From: Ophioderma brevispina
Taxonomy: Eukaryota > Echinodermata > Ophiuroidea > Amphilepidida > Ophiodermatidae
Direction of reading: 5' to 3'
Length of the DNA stretch: 64,000 nucleotides
Assembly (NCBI GenBank): GCA_023653785.1
Contig: JAMKCH010011872.1
Location: 31,539-95,538, forward strand
Below are positions 18,570 to 30,448 of this stretch, in pieces (the first letter of the stretch is position 1; each line of letters opens with the position of its first letter). The translations under genes were made by a program, and so were the position numbers. The notes below the pieces were generated by a model. It was not told the origin of the DNA, did no database searches, and was given only the letters and a program-made list of their open reading frames with translations.

Positions 18570-19450
18570 ATTGTTGAAGCTAGTAAAATCGTCAGTAAAG
18601 GTCGATGGTGGTGGCGGCTCAGTCTCTATGTGAATTTTCGAATGAATCTCCAGCTATCCTGTGATGTAAATAAGCGTCCCTACAGAACATCTTAAAACAA
18701 TGCACAGTAGGATTCATCGTTCGCATGTGTTTGGTGAGGTCACTCTTTGCGGGCTGTTTTCATGGAGCATATCGGACATCTGTGTGGTTTTTCACCGGTG
18801 TCTTCCTCTCGTGTTCCATCAAGTCTCTTGCGCTTGCACTCTCTTGCTGTCAATACTGACAAACCTTTCCTGCACCTGCTGCACTTCTCATTTCAATTGC
18901 GTTTTTCTGGATATAGTCTATATCAACACTCTGCACACTTCGGTGTCATATCTCTCTTCTTTCTAATCATTTTATTTGCGGGTTCTTCTTCTTCTTCTTC
19001 TTCTTCTACTTTGGCTTCTTTTTGATTTGTGTGCGCGTACTATCTTTAGAGGGCGAACTTTCTTGTGCTTTTGATGAGTAACTTTTGAAATGTTCTTCGT
19101 CTCTTTCCATTGCTTCAACTTGAGTTGGCAGTGGTTCTTCTTGATTGTCCCCTGCGAGATGAATAACCCTGTGCACCTTGAGCTGTGAAGTTTTGGGCAA
19201 ATGTGGCATTACCAAAAGGAAATGTCGCAGTGCTTCTCATATCCTCTGATGAATTATCAGTCGTGTCTGGCGAGATGGCCTCTTATCTAAAACTTGCCCC
19301 GCATATACTACAAGCGTATGGTCGCTGTGTTGAATGAATTTCCATCATGTTGGAAACAGCTGATTTTCATTGTGAAAGGCATCACCAATCGGCATTTTAG
19401 GTTTTCCCTCCGTCATCAAAGCTATCTTCAGATTCATTGGTATCCCATGA
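18570..19450 (-). pseudogene. Decayed 5' part of the zinc-finger gene
   Basis: Minus-strand translation in changing frames shows finger remnants: LEIHSKIH before 18569, RCPICSMKT with DLTKHMRT and MEHER near 18720-18830, a Glu run from (TCT)n at about 18978-19005, SQLKVHRVIH near 19150-19200, and IHSTQRPYACSICGASF near 19275-19345, which is followed by a stop. At least five frame changes are needed in about 850 bp, against about six in the 5.8 kb of the body, so this part is clearly more degraded. Confidence 0.65.
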
Positions 19451-20079
19451 CAATGAGCTTGCTTTTCACGAGACTGACTTTTACTGGATCCCCACAAAAA
19501 GAATACATATTTGGTCTTTTTTATAATATTTGCGCCTAGGCCTACAATACCTGTGCCCTTGTTAGGATCAGTTTTATTAGCATGACCAAAACTTCCTGAA
19601 TTTTGTCTGGTTCCACAAGTGAGCTCGGTAGCGAGAAACATCGCCAGTGAACTTCGACCACAGTAATGCAAATGTGCGAGGATTCTTCTGCAGGTCCGTA
19701 TTTCTCTTACCTACGCCCTCGTTACATCTGTTGCGTGAGGCTTGTAATTATGGAATAATACAAAGAAAGGTAGTGTTTTGGCTGTAAATATTTTGATGGC
19801 GCTTGATGCATTCCCTCTATTTCTAGAGGTTTGCACGAGCAAATAATCCTTGACGAGCGATAATCTGCATTTGTGTAGTTAGATGCCATATGCAACTCAA
19901 GACCTGTGAACATTGACAGGAAAAGTAACATGTACGGAAAGTCACTTGAATTTTAATAACCCTGAAGCGTTTGAAAGGTGATTTTTTAATGTAACTATGA
20001 CACATGGACTAATAGAGGTTTATAAAGCCCAAAAGTTAGTGCAATTTATTGTGTTTTGATAGGATCAGCCCAGTATGAG
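19451..20079. other. Intergenic stretch, nothing recognised
   Basis: Upstream of the zinc-finger locus. It holds only short overlapping open frames of 60-108 codons without family resemblance. A promoter cannot be identified. Confidence 0.5.
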
Positions 20080-20400
20080 GGCACATGTGGTCCAGTGGAT
20101 ATGACGGCTGACTAATGGTCCAAATTTGTGGGCTCGAGCCCCACTGTGGCCAAATTATATGTTGTGGCCGTGGGTAAGGGGCACTTTACCTCATTTGCCT
20201 CGTTTACCCAATCGATATTCGGGTAGTTGTGATGGGAAATATTACAATCCTAAGTGCTGATAGGATTACGCGCTTGGCCAGGTGCTGGCCTAGATGAAGC
20301 AAAATATTGGGTGATTTCCTGACGGCGCATACTAATAATAATAATAAGGCACAGTATGCCATTGTGAGGGGTGATCTTGAAGGAATGGTGCTTTTTAAAG
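20080..20400 (+). mobile_element. tRNA-derived SINE
   Basis: An A-box-like TGGTCCAGTGG at 20088-20098 and a B-box-like GGGCTCGAGCCCC at 20130-20142 are spaced as in a tRNA gene (internal RNA polymerase III promoter). The tRNA-like head is followed by a conserved-looking body (gggtaaggggcactttacct, cgtttacccaatcgatattc) and a (taa)n tract near 20333-20347. The head does not fold as a functional tRNA by eye, and there is no anticodon claim. Confidence 0.75.
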
Positions 20401-20794
20401 CCACATAATTATGATATTATTAGTAGTATTAGTAGTATCATTACTCTTTTTAATATTATTTTTTTAACTCTTTTAATATCCAAGTGTCACAATGACATGT
20501 AGCATAAAATCAGTATGATTTAACACCCAACTTTTATTGGTCCCACTATGAGTTTTAAAGTATTGGGCTTGACTACGCCTCGCCCAATATTTGTGCACTC
20601 TAGCTCGCCCAATAAATTTGGGCTCATCGATCCAATTTTATATGAAACATCGATGAAAAATGGATACACCAAGCACCTTGAATCTTTTGACCCTTTTTGG
20701 AGTATGACCTCAATGGCACAAGTGTAGTTTAGGACCCTACATTGTTTACTGTTAAATACTACGTAAATTGCCACCAAAATCGATCCTATCTATC
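20401..20794. other. Intergenic stretch with short palindromes
   Basis: A (tta/gta)n-rich patch at about 20417-20462 is followed by repeated attgggc / gcccaat phrases between 20565 and 20635 that can pair. No gene. Confidence 0.5.
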
Positions 20795-22330
20795 TTCTAA
20801 CGGCCGCAGCCGAGAATGCTGTTCACCATTTTGCGCCAAATGTCCCTGTTGTCATTAGGTGGGATATCAATGGATCTCCCCTGCTGGATAAGTCTCGAGC
20901 AAGCCATCAATGTAGTTCAAGGGGCTGACGACCCCTGTTTTGGCATTGTAACTTCGCACTGTGACGTCTGAGACACTTGGTCAATCTCACGATGACAGTG
21001 ACTCGCAAATCGTGCCTGCGTTGGCAAACAAATATGAACTTGGAGGGATATCTCCATATTGCCTATCTGTGCTTTGGTCTTGTGCTCGCGCCAGGATATG
21101 TTTTGTCCTCGCATAAGAAGCTTGGTGTAGTGCCATCCAGTCTATCTGTAGCTCTTTCTTCATGGTCCAGTCTCAGATCCAATAACAGGATACTCTCTAC
21201 ACCGGCTCTAAAGAATTTCACCTTGGTTTAATTGGAGATACCAGATGGCATAAGTGGTGTAGTTTATTGCGCAGGCATTCCAAGCTTGTCCTTTCGTGAC
21301 AGGAAGTCTTTCTTGCTGTCGGCAACATAGGACCCTAGGTACTTGAAGTCCTTGACCTCTTTGAGTTGGCTACCCATCTGCTGTGAAGATAGGTTGATGA
21401 TCGTCTTCCTCATTGACAGTCATATATTCAGTCTTATTGGCATTTAGATGTAGGGCGGACTTTTTCTGCAGCATTCTCAAGTGATGTTAGTAGATTTGTG
21501 CAACCAAATATCAGATCCAGCTGTTAGAGCTAGGTCATCTGCGTAGTCAAGGTCTGTGGACTGCTGAACCCATGTGACGTCTGAAACGCTTGGGTTTGAT
21601 GGCGAGTCCTTTTGTCGTTCATGATGTCAAGGTTCTGTCTGAGGATGTAATCAACCACGACTACAAAGAGACAGGGAGCAAGCGTATCTCCTTGGAGGAT
21701 CCGTAGTTGTTAGGAACTCCTTTGTGGGCCCATCCCTGGTCTGCAAAAAGCTAGTTGGGTTATCATAACATGACTGGCAATTGCCTTTGACAGTCTCATC
21801 TGGACACCTTAGTTGGCGAGAATATGCAGCATTACATCCCTGTTAACACGTCAAAAGCCTTGGAAAAAACTACGGAACACAATTGAGCTTTTCTCTTGGA
21901 AATTCTCCAACTCTTCTATGATCCTGAAGGCAAGTATCTGAGGTAGTGTTGATCTGCTTTGCGAAAAAACCGTTCTGGTTCCGTCTGAGAATGAGGGATC
22001 TATGTGAGGAGTGATTATGTTTGAGCAGAATGGAAGTTGTAGAATCTTAGAGGGCCATTGGCTGACAGTGTAAGTCCTCTGTAGTTTTGGGGTTGTGAGG
22101 TCGCCTTTCTTGGTAGAGGAATGATGAATGAGTTGAAAAGGCAGCTGGTTTGTTTCCCATGTAGGTTGTGTTACAAATTCTTAACAGTGATCATGGAATA
22201 GGGAGTTCTTCCAGCCCACCCTACTGCAGGAATGTTGCGGGACCAGGTGTCTTGGTGTTCTTCAGTTTATTCAGGCAGATCTGAAGCTCCTCCATAGGAA
22301 AGAATCAACTCACTTTCAGAACCCTCTTCT
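20795..22330 (-). mobile_element. LINE copy 1, 5'-truncated non-LTR retrotransposon (unedited reference copy)
   Basis: The minus strand encodes the RT and C-terminal part of a non-LTR retrotransposon. Recognisable pieces are RRNQNGF near 21975-22000 (the NQxGFR motif), LQGDTLAP near 21680-21705, DLDYADDLAL at about 21527-21556 with catalytic YADD at 21534-21545, and the tail RFASHCHR...VTMPKQG and DNRDIWRKM-like residues at 20830-20980. Several frameshifts make it non-functional. It lacks the endonuclease half. It is collinear with the LINE at 49975-53010 and is the natural comparison for the A-to-G changes there. Clade assignment (CR1/L2-like) is tentative. Confidence 0.85.
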
Positions 22331-22835
22331 ATCCAATGGCTGCATTTAAACACAAATTTTGTGTTTCAAATTAGTCTTTAAATTGAAGAAAAATGTGACC
22401 ACAACACGCGTAACTCGTACGGCAAAATTCTACCACCATCCCAAAACTTATATCCATATGTCAAAGCCCCGCCAAGTTACCCAAAAAAAAACAACAAGCA
22501 CAAAATCAATCAAATTTAAAAATCAAAAAACAAAAAAACACGCGTTTTTAACCTAATTTTAAAAAAAAAAAAAAAAAAATTCATATCCATACGACAGAGC
22601 ACTGCCAAGTTACCCAAAAACGATCCCTGAATACCTTTGACCCCCAAATGACCCCTCAAAACGTGATCAACAAACTTGTATGGCAAAACTACCAACCATA
22701 AAAGCCAAAACTCATATCCATATTCAAAGCAAGATAATCACCCCTGGATGACCTTGACCCAAAATGACCCCTGGCCCTCAAAGCACGGCCATTTATCCAA
22801 TAACTACCCCTGAATGACCTTTCAGTCCGCTGCCA
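22331..22835. repeat. Degenerate ~150-180-bp tandem-like repeat with A run
   Basis: The phrases catatccatac/atg..., ccaagttacccaaaa, and gacccc(t/c)aaatgacccct recur at about 22445-22490, 22580-22645 and 22705-22780, separated by a 19-base A run at 22561-22579. The block looks like decayed copies of one unit; no open frame fits. Confidence 0.55.
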
Positions 22836-22837
22836 AC

Positions 22838-22960
22838 ATTGGATTTTGGAATCAAGGGAGATTTTATCTTGGAATCAGGGAGAATTTGATCTTGGAATCA
22901 GGAGATTTTGCTCTTGGAATCGGATATTTGGATCCTTTTTGGAATCAGGGAGATTTTTTT
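22838..22960. repeat. Short tandem repeat, ~22-bp unit
   Basis: About five copies of a cttggaatcagggagatttt-like unit, imperfect. Confidence 0.8.
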
Positions 22961-23025
22961 TGTTTTTTTGAAATTTAGTGAGCATACTAGTCCTCAAGAA
23001 GGGATACAGCCAATGGAATCCGTCC

Positions 23026-23400
23026 TTAAAGACACATCAGTGATTTTGCTAAATCAGTAAACCAAAAAAAATCATCAAAAATCAGATTTTTGCATTTATG
23101 TAACAAGTAACAGGTATCCTAACATACCCTGCAAATGATAAGACCAGAAGCAACCCTAATAAGTGACAGAATCTGAGATTGTAGTCATTTAAACTGTTCC
23201 TTTCGGACACGTACTACAACACGTAATTGCAATGGAGAATCGTATCTTGGAACACTTGCCGTTTTCTATTTTCCTTTTCTTGTCCAATTCTACAGCTAGA
23301 AAAGGGTAACTTTGAGAATTCTACAGACTTATTCTCCCTTGAAGCTTTCCATCCCTTGCCAATTTCAAATTTTTTCAAATCACTGATAGTGTCCTTTTAA
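23026..23400. mobile_element. TTAA-flanked MITE, family epsilon, copy 1
   Basis: TTAAAGACACATCAGTGATT at the left, and a right end that reverse-complements to TTAAAAGGACACTATCAGTG. Related full copy at 44426-44792 and one-ended copy at about 40305-40378. Confidence 0.8.
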
Positions 23401-23461
23401 AGATCAATTTAATGCTTCAACTGTCAGTAGGAACTTAGTCCATTGCATTTTTTAAAAGAAC

Positions 23462-23840
23462 TGACATGAAGTTTGAAGTAAGTCAACTTGAAAAGGTTCG
23501 TAACTTGAAACCGGAGCCACCTACATAGTTATGAACGCATCATGAGATAGAGCTCTTTAAAATAAAGCTTTCTCGAAAAAAATTGACAGGGCTCCGCCGT
23601 CTGCCAGCCCCCCATTTAAAAGGAACTGTCACAGAACTCTCAATATTGAGATTTAAAAAAATTTGAAATGAAAATTTGAAGTAAAAAGTCAACTTTAAGC
23701 TCATAACTTGAAAACGGGAGCCATCTACAAACATGTGAACTGCAAATCATGAGATAGAGCTCTTTAAAATAAAGCTTTCCCGAAAAAAATGACAGGGCTC
23801 CTCCGCGTCTGACAGCCCCTTTATGGAACTGTCAGGGGAA
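23462..23840. repeat. Two-copy tandem repeat, ~207-bp period
   Basis: The phrases cataacttgaaa.cgg.agcc, catgagatagagctctttaa, ataaagctttc.cgaaaaaa and gacagggctcc occur twice, about 207 bp apart, with substitutions between copies. Confidence 0.8.
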
Positions 23841-25599
23841 CAAGGCCCAACCAGTCAACGAAAATCATTATAACCTAACACTTTTGCATTATACATGATG
23901 GAGCAATATTCAAAAAGGCAAACAGCAAATCACAACAGGTTTTCATTATCTTTTGTAGCCTGTAGGCCTATCCCTTTGCACCAATGAGTTAATTTGTTAC
24001 ACTTTAAACACAGCATACACTAATGTAGGCAAATTTGGGTCTCCTCCATAGTCGTACTTTTGCCGATTATTCTCTTAGACTTGGTTGCCAAATACCACCC
24101 GAGTTATACATAACGTAAGGGCCTTCTGATCATCTGTTATACATCTTTTCATAACCATTTCACTAATTGACATTGAAAGTTTTACATCAAGTTGTAGCAC
24201 TTTAGTCATTTGACCTTACTAACTAACAGGCCCATGGTCACACTTACCTCAGGAAGAGGGAATATTTGAACAAACATTTTTAAAACATAATCTATATTTT
24301 TTAATTCCCATTAAGGGGCCTTCTTCTTGATAACCAAAGTTAACTTTAAATATTTATTAATTTAACTCATGTCTTCACAATTATAAACGCAAGTTTTTAA
24401 GTCATTTCACCACTCAATTTCCCCACCTTCCATGTGAAATTCAGGGCTCCTGCAAAAATGTTGATGTTTGGTCTTGTTTGGTTTAAACTAAATCTACTCA
24501 AGTCGAATGAACTGGCACTTGTGTTTGATCTCGGTCCCTGGTAAGCCCTTGAATGCTTGGTAGATATGGTAGGTTGGTAACACGATCACCATTACATTTT
24601 CGCCCGAAGAACCCCCCTAGAACCGTTAATAGGTGACACATAACCAATCATTAGTAGACAGAACGACAAGCGCGGCATCAAATGATTTGTCCCAAAACTT
24701 GACACAAGATCAAAAGTTACGCAACCTGACTCCCGTCCACTGAAAATTTAAAAAATCAAGCCCAACAAACTAGATTCCCCATGTGTCTGACTTCCACTAG
24801 TCAGCTTTTCGTCAAAAATGCGCGACTAGTAGAGAAAATAAGACAGCCGCGCTCGATAGCAATCTCGATGGTTACTAACAGTGAGGCAAATCAACCTGCG
24901 TGTGCAAGAAACTATTTGAAATCATTTATTGTGATTAATTTTTTGTATGTTTTCCATGGCTGTCATACTGCCATTTTGAGTCAAGCACTTTTGATCACTT
25001 TCTTGATAAAGCATGTTATAATTTTAACCATTTTGTATGTACATGTATGTAGTCATGTACGTATGTTTTGTACTAATGCAAACTAAATTTTAGTAACATC
25101 AGCATTTTCAATGTCACACACTGGTCCTCATGCTCCTATGTAACAGAATGCAAAGTTCCCTCACACACAAAAATATACAAACAGCACAGAGTAAGTGGAC
25201 AATTAATACCAAAATTTGACACCTCCAAAACAATTCAGAACAAACCACAAAACACGTAAAATAATTCTAACCCTGAAATGAAAATTTACACGAAATTGCC
25301 AATTTCAAACAATTCAGAACTCAGCGCCAAAAAAAACAAAAAAGTTAGGCATGCTAGACTTCTTGAAGAAACACCTTTTTATATTTTTTTTTAACCTTCA
25401 TACAGTCATACTATGCAAACATCCTCATAGTTCTCAGTGTTTACATGAATTTTATTTTTATACTTAAAAACTGACCTATCTTACTTTTTAAAACTATTAC
25501 CCCAAAACAATTTTGTTCCATTTTAAGTCTGAGGTGTGTTTTGAACCCATCCCATAATGCATTGCACCGTGTCTATACTTCTCTGTGGTAACTCAATAC
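23841..25599. other. Intergenic stretch, nothing recognised
   Basis: A+T-rich sequence. A 101-codon plus-strand frame from 24781 shows no family resemblance and A/T-driven composition, so it is not called as a gene. Confidence 0.5.
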
Positions 25600-25906
25600 A
25601 TAACTAATCTGGCTGCGTCAGGCAACATTTATGCACAGACGACGGAAATGGGCGTTTAAATAACACAAGAACGCACGCGTCTGCCATGTTTTCCCACGGC
25701 AGTACCTACCCTGTTGACTGGTCTGTGACCGTTGTGGTTTTAATATCAATGAGTACGGTCTATTCTATTCATGTAATTACACATTTGTTGATTAAAGTTA
25801 TGGGAAAGTTAGCCTCAAATTACCTGATGTCTTATAGCTCTTAGCATTTGATAGTAAATTGAAGAATTTCATATTTTGTGAAAATTTGCCAGTGCCCGCC
25901 GCTTTA
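25600..25906. mobile_element. MITE family beta, copy 3 (reversed, left end diverged)
   Basis: The right end (catattttgtgaaaatttgccagtgcccgccgctttaa) is the reverse complement of the family-beta left end. Internal agreement with 10434-11280 and 29941-30448 includes gattaaagttatgg and gagtacggtctat... in reversed order. The other terminus was not located. Confidence 0.7.
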
Positions 25907-27045
25907 AGTATAGGATTTTTGTGGGATCACATGACCTTATTGAGGTGAAAATCCCAAAACGGTGCATTCCTGTTGCATTGTGGGATTGACTGAATACACC
26001 CCTCTGATTTTTAACGTCACATCTCGCTCATCTCACAATTTTGAGAAAAGTCTGGCAGGTTTTCTGGCATGTTGATTTGCCAACTATTACTCAAGACACT
26101 TAACACTGGAAAAACGCAGATAAACCTTTCAAATTAATTCCTAATATTGCCCTTTTTTCAATCTGTCACAACCAAATTTTCACACATTTCCTACTTCCGA
26201 AATGTTCACACACACAGTCGGGTACTCGGAAAAATATACTGGAGCGCCAAGACATGTTTAAAAGGTCAGTGCTTCTATCACCCTCCCATGTACTCAATGC
26301 ATCCTGGGAACCTACATATCGCACCGTAGAACTGCTACGGGAAAGCCATGAAGGGTGACCTCAGGGGGAACATGGGGAAGGGGAACCAAAGCGCAGGTGC
26401 CTGTGGCAACCTGATGCATCCAGCATATGAGGGGCGCGCGTACCCCGGAAGTTCTCAGTAGGTTGTTACCTGCTTTTTTAAATCAAGTCCCAGGTACCCT
26501 GTAGCTCAATTTGCATGCTTATACTCAGCCCCAAAAGCCTGTTACCGATTGGGTTACTCATTAGTTTTTAATAGGCAGTACTGGAGTTAACAAAGATGCC
26601 TTGGGCCCTTCGCAAGGCATTGGGATTTTTGAACACATCCAACATACCACCTGGAAACTGTTTTTTCAGCAAGGAGTTTTTACCTTATTAAGTCACTACA
26701 ACAGTTGCTGTAGATTCAGGTATGACATACTGATATCCACATAACAGACATTGTGCATGATTCTGCGTACCGACCCTATTCCTAGTACAACTGTCTGTCC
26801 AAAATTTTGAAATCTGAAGCCCAACCAAGCATTGAAGCCATGACATACTTCCACTTTGTTAACCGAGGCCTTTTACTTGCTGTTTGCAGATATTGTCTTC
26901 AACTTTTGGTACACGATTGTTTTGGGTCATGATTAGGGCTAATGATCGACTCATGAACTTATGGCCTTGGGTCTGTTCCTGAAATCATCGTAAATCTACG
27001 TGGCACAGGGGTCAAAGGCATTACCCTACCACGGACCGGGTCGTT
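25907..27045. other. Intergenic stretch, nothing recognised
   Basis: Mixed-composition noncoding DNA. No open frame over 60 codons and no clear element boundary. Confidence 0.5.
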
Positions 27046-27089
27046 TTGCCGGCCACGTCCCAATGCAACAAAGGCAACTATTTTTTATT

Positions 27090-27360
27090 TTTAATCGCCC
27101 AGATGCAACGAGAGCCAAGTTTGCGTTGCATTGCATCTCGGCCGTTTTTTTCTTTCCCGGCACAGAATAGTAGCGTACAGTCAATAACGGCCCATATGCC
27201 ACGAAAAACATCGCGCCATTTTCCCGGGAAGACGGCCCAATGCAACGACCAACAATCGCGCCATTTTCCCGTGAAGACGGCCCCAAGATGCAAGCGAAAA
27301 CAATCGCCCCATTTACCGGAAAGGTAGCATCCCAGATTGCAAGAGAAACCATCGCGTGAA
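27090..27360. repeat. 44-bp minisatellite, block 1
   Basis: Three to four degenerate copies of a CpG-containing unit built on cggcccagatgcaacg, aaacatcgcgccattttc and cgggaaga, with period about 44 bp. Open frames on both strands across it are repeat by-products. Confidence 0.8.
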
Positions 27361-27720
27361 AATGGCAAATAAAACTGGTAATAAAGCATAAAGAAATAAA
27401 TAAATAATGATGCGTACGCACACTGATCTGCATGAATTTTGTAGCTTCTAGTTCGCCAGTCGTGAGTGGCTCTATTACGCTACATCATATTCGTGCGTTG
27501 GCGCTATATCTACGTACATGCTCCCGTGTTTAACGTCAGAATACGTTTATGCATATTAACCCAATTAAGCGTATTCGAAACTGGTGCGCTATCACCATCG
27601 AAATCGAATTGTCTCTGGGCATTTGTACATCATCACCTCCCCCGCCTGATTTAAAGCATTGCGCCTTCTGCGGGCAAAAAAACGTCGCGAATGCAGTGAA
27701 AGTGCCATCGCATCATTTCA
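27361..27720. other. Spacer between the two minisatellite blocks
   Basis: CpG-richer than most of the window (for example cgcgaatgc, gcgctat). It contains agtcaataacg just before block 2, and a similar phrase precedes block 1. No gene recognised. Confidence 0.45.
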
Positions 27721-27885
27721 GTCAATAACGCCCAGATGCAACGAAAAACATCGCGTCATTTTTTCCCCGGAATACGGCCCAGATGCAACGAAAAACATCG
27801 CATCATTTTCCGGGAAGACGGACCAGGTGCAACGAAAACAATCGCGCATTTTCCGGTAAACGCCCATATGCAATGAGAGCCAATG
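27721..27885. repeat. 44-bp minisatellite, block 2
   Basis: Same unit as at 27090-27360: three copies of cgg.ccagatgcaacgaaaa followed by catcgc.(t/c)catttt, ending in cgcccatatgcaatgagagcc. Confidence 0.8.
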
Positions 27886-29567
27886 ATAGTCAAGTTGCGC
27901 TACAAAAAATAGTTGTTGACTGGCCCCAGATTCCCACTAAAAGCATTTTCCGACCGTTACCACTTTTCAGGTTGCCTCTCGATTTCCCTCTCGTCCCGCG
28001 TTTTAGGGTTAAGGGGCACTTCCAGTCAATGTGATAAATCTTCCAAAAATCATATCTGCTATATGCAAACATTGCATAGTCCACATAACTCCTGCATATG
28101 AAGCAATTTGAGACTCTTCAACAAAAGTGCTCAAATAAGGGTCAAAGGTCATTAGGGGGAACTTTTGTCCATGTATTAATGTGAAAAAATATCTTTATAA
28201 AACAAATCATATTCTGTTATTTTGCAAGTAAGCATGGTCATGTGACTCATTCATATGAAGCAGATTGATACCCTTCATGCGTTTATATTCACCATCGACT
28301 GTGTACCAGTGGCATATGGAATGGGCCCACAGAACTCTAGTTTGTTTCCTTTTTTCTACTTATTCAATGCCTTTAAGACTATCTTTTTTAAGTAACTTTG
28401 CAACCTTATGTTAAGCCCACAACCCACAGGTTGAGGAAACGATGCTTGCAGTTTGTCCAAACCGTAATAAGCTTTCAATTATATTTACAAGAAAAAGTTT
28501 GACCTTTAAGTCTCTTTTTTATGTCATGCATATCTTGGCATTATAGCTGTAATCAGTGATTAACGCCTACAACTAGGCAACCACAGATAGCACGCTGGGT
28601 TTACAGACAGTCACCACTGTTTCCAACAGCATGGGGAATAATTGACTGTGTTAGGTCTTTTTTTAAAATGGCTTCATTTTCCCCTTTGTCTTTCAGATGC
28701 GCCATGGAGGAGAGCGGATAATTTCTTTAATGCATGTTTTTTTTATTTTATTTTGTTTTAAATTCTCAGCTACAATTTTGTCATTGTTTCAAACCAAACT
28801 GAGCTTAATTTCACTCCTATCCTTTGATGTTTGACTTTGAAATTTTATTTGAGCAGATGTTGATACTTGTGCATCCAATTCCTGCAGTGTTGTCCTGGAG
28901 TTTGTTGTCATCACTTGCAAAATTTACAATTTACTGGGACCCGTGCTTAGGCAATTCCTGGCCTCCCACACCCAGGACTTTTAGTGATAAAGATGGGCAA
29001 TTACTGACCTCCCGTTAGCAAATTTGTGTGGGCAGAACAGATGATATGGATTTCAGTTTCATGAAAAAAAGCCCAGAGGCGAGACTTAGGTCTTGATATC
29101 AAGGGCAGTTTTCCATCCCGAATTGGCTATAAACCCCTCGAGCTTCAGCATTGTTCAGCATCACTGCGCTAACATAATGAAATTGCTGAAGTCCCTACAA
29201 AGGGGTTAAAAGGGCTGGTTTCCACACAGCAATTCCGCACCTACCTTGTTTTATCAATCATTGATTTGTGCATGCTAGTAACATTCTCTTATTTTTCAAA
29301 CAGACAGTCAAGTTAAACTCTTCTCCATTGGTGACAATAACATTTTACAACAAAACAAAATGCACTTGCCTATTACTGTCGACTCTGTGCTGCCGGAAAT
29401 ACACAAAGATTGCATAAGGCTGCATTATACGCATTCTTTTGTTAACTCATGTAAAGGTATGAGAGGCCCTCACTCGGGCTCATTTTCTTACATGATTGGG
29501 GAGGGTGCTAACACACAAGATTTTTCCCGATCTCGTATAAAAAAAATAATACATAAAACAATTGGGC
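27886..29567. other. Intergenic stretch, nothing recognised
   Basis: A+T-rich noncoding DNA; only small open frames without family resemblance. Confidence 0.5.
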
Positions 29568-29714
29568 AAGAGTTCCATATGTACCCCTCTTCAAAATTCT
29601 ATATGTAACAAATTCTTTTTTATTTTTGGTCTTAGGGTTAGGGTATTTGTTAGTGTTAGGCTATAAATAATTTGTTTCCTGTATAATTTTAAAGGAGGTA
29701 CATATGGAACTCTT
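29568..29714. mobile_element. Inverted-repeat MITE, ~147 bp
   Basis: AGAGTTCCATATGTACC at the left pairs with GGTACATATGGAACTCT at the right. Pairing continues imperfectly inwards for about 45 bp (caaaattctatatgtaacaa against ttgtttcctgtataatttt). The centre is ggtcttagggttagggt. Noncoding. Confidence 0.8.
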
Positions 29715-29940
29715 TCCAAAAATTGAAAACCTGGCATTTGAGCACAAATAACGTGCATGTTTTTTCTAACACGTGTGGCAGCTTTGAGACAAACAATAAA
29801 TTATGATGGCATAAGACTTCCATGTACTATGGCATGGTATTTTGTGTGTGAAAATGCTTCGTTCTTACCTGATCTTAGTCTATCATTTGAGGGCAAACTG
29901 AAGGACTTTCATATTCTGCTGAAAATGAGCCGGTGTCACT

Positions 29941-30448
29941 TTAAAGCAGCACTGGCACATTTTCACAAAATATGAAATGTCTTCAATTTGCTCGCAAATG
30001 ATAATCTAGGCCAATGGAAGAATACAGATATCTTTTACACATAAAAATAACATACCCCAAAACAGATAAGGGCATTAATAAGAGGCTAGAGGCCAACTTT
30101 AATTTTGCCGTAACTTTAATCAACAAAATGTGTATATTACATGAATATCATAGACTTAGACTCATTGATATTAAAACCACAAAAGTCATAGACTGGTCAA
30201 ACAGGGTGCATGCCGTGGGAATCAACTCTGGTGTGAGTTTTCTTGTGTTAAATGCCATTTCCGTCGTCTGCTGAATAAATGTCGCCGGAGTCATATAAAA
30301 TTGGTTCTGTTACCCATAAGGGCACCGACGTGGTCTTCATCATTTCAGGTAAGGGCGAATGTATATGAAAGCTTTACAACAATGTAAATATATCAATTCA
30401 AAAATCGTGAGGGTGTGCTATTTTTCAAATGTGCCAGTGTCTCTTTAA
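29941..30448. mobile_element. MITE family beta, copy 2 (uninterrupted)
   Basis: TTAAAGCAGCACTGGCACAT to ATGTGCCAGTGTCTCTTTAA, 508 bp. It preserves the empty site for the nested element of copy 1. The bases just before it (gccggtgtcacttTAA) look like the tail of another family-beta copy, so it may have landed in or beside one. Confidence 0.85.

Larger units (their letters stand above)
12790..19450 (-). pseudogene. Poly-C2H2 zinc-finger gene locus, frame broken (~39 fingers plus decayed 5' fingers)
   Basis: A single minus-strand coding tract of about 6.6 kb encodes a very long C2H2 zinc-finger protein, presumably nuclear and nucleic-acid binding. I count about 39 fingers from 18569 down to 12790, several joined by TGEKPY/F-type linkers, plus at least three decayed fingers upstream. 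There is no visible KRAB, SCAN, BTB or ZAD domain. No introns are needed: adjacent pieces join in the middle of fingers through single-base frameshifts near 16860, 16520, 15845, 14130, 13616 and 13584. Apart from these, the fingers keep their Cys and His residues and lack premature stops. This is either a young pseudogene or an intact single-exon gene degraded by indel errors in the assembly. The 18570-19450 part is more broken and truly looks decayed. Orthology is not assigned. The six open pieces are listed separately. Confidence 0.8.

Noticed and set aside
20080..20160. A functional tRNA gene.
   Set aside because: A- and B-boxes are present but the cloverleaf arms do not pair convincingly, and the tRNA-like part continues into a SINE body.
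29625..29645. A ttagggttaggg-like interstitial telomere tract.
   Set aside because: Only about two units, located in the centre of an inverted-repeat MITE.
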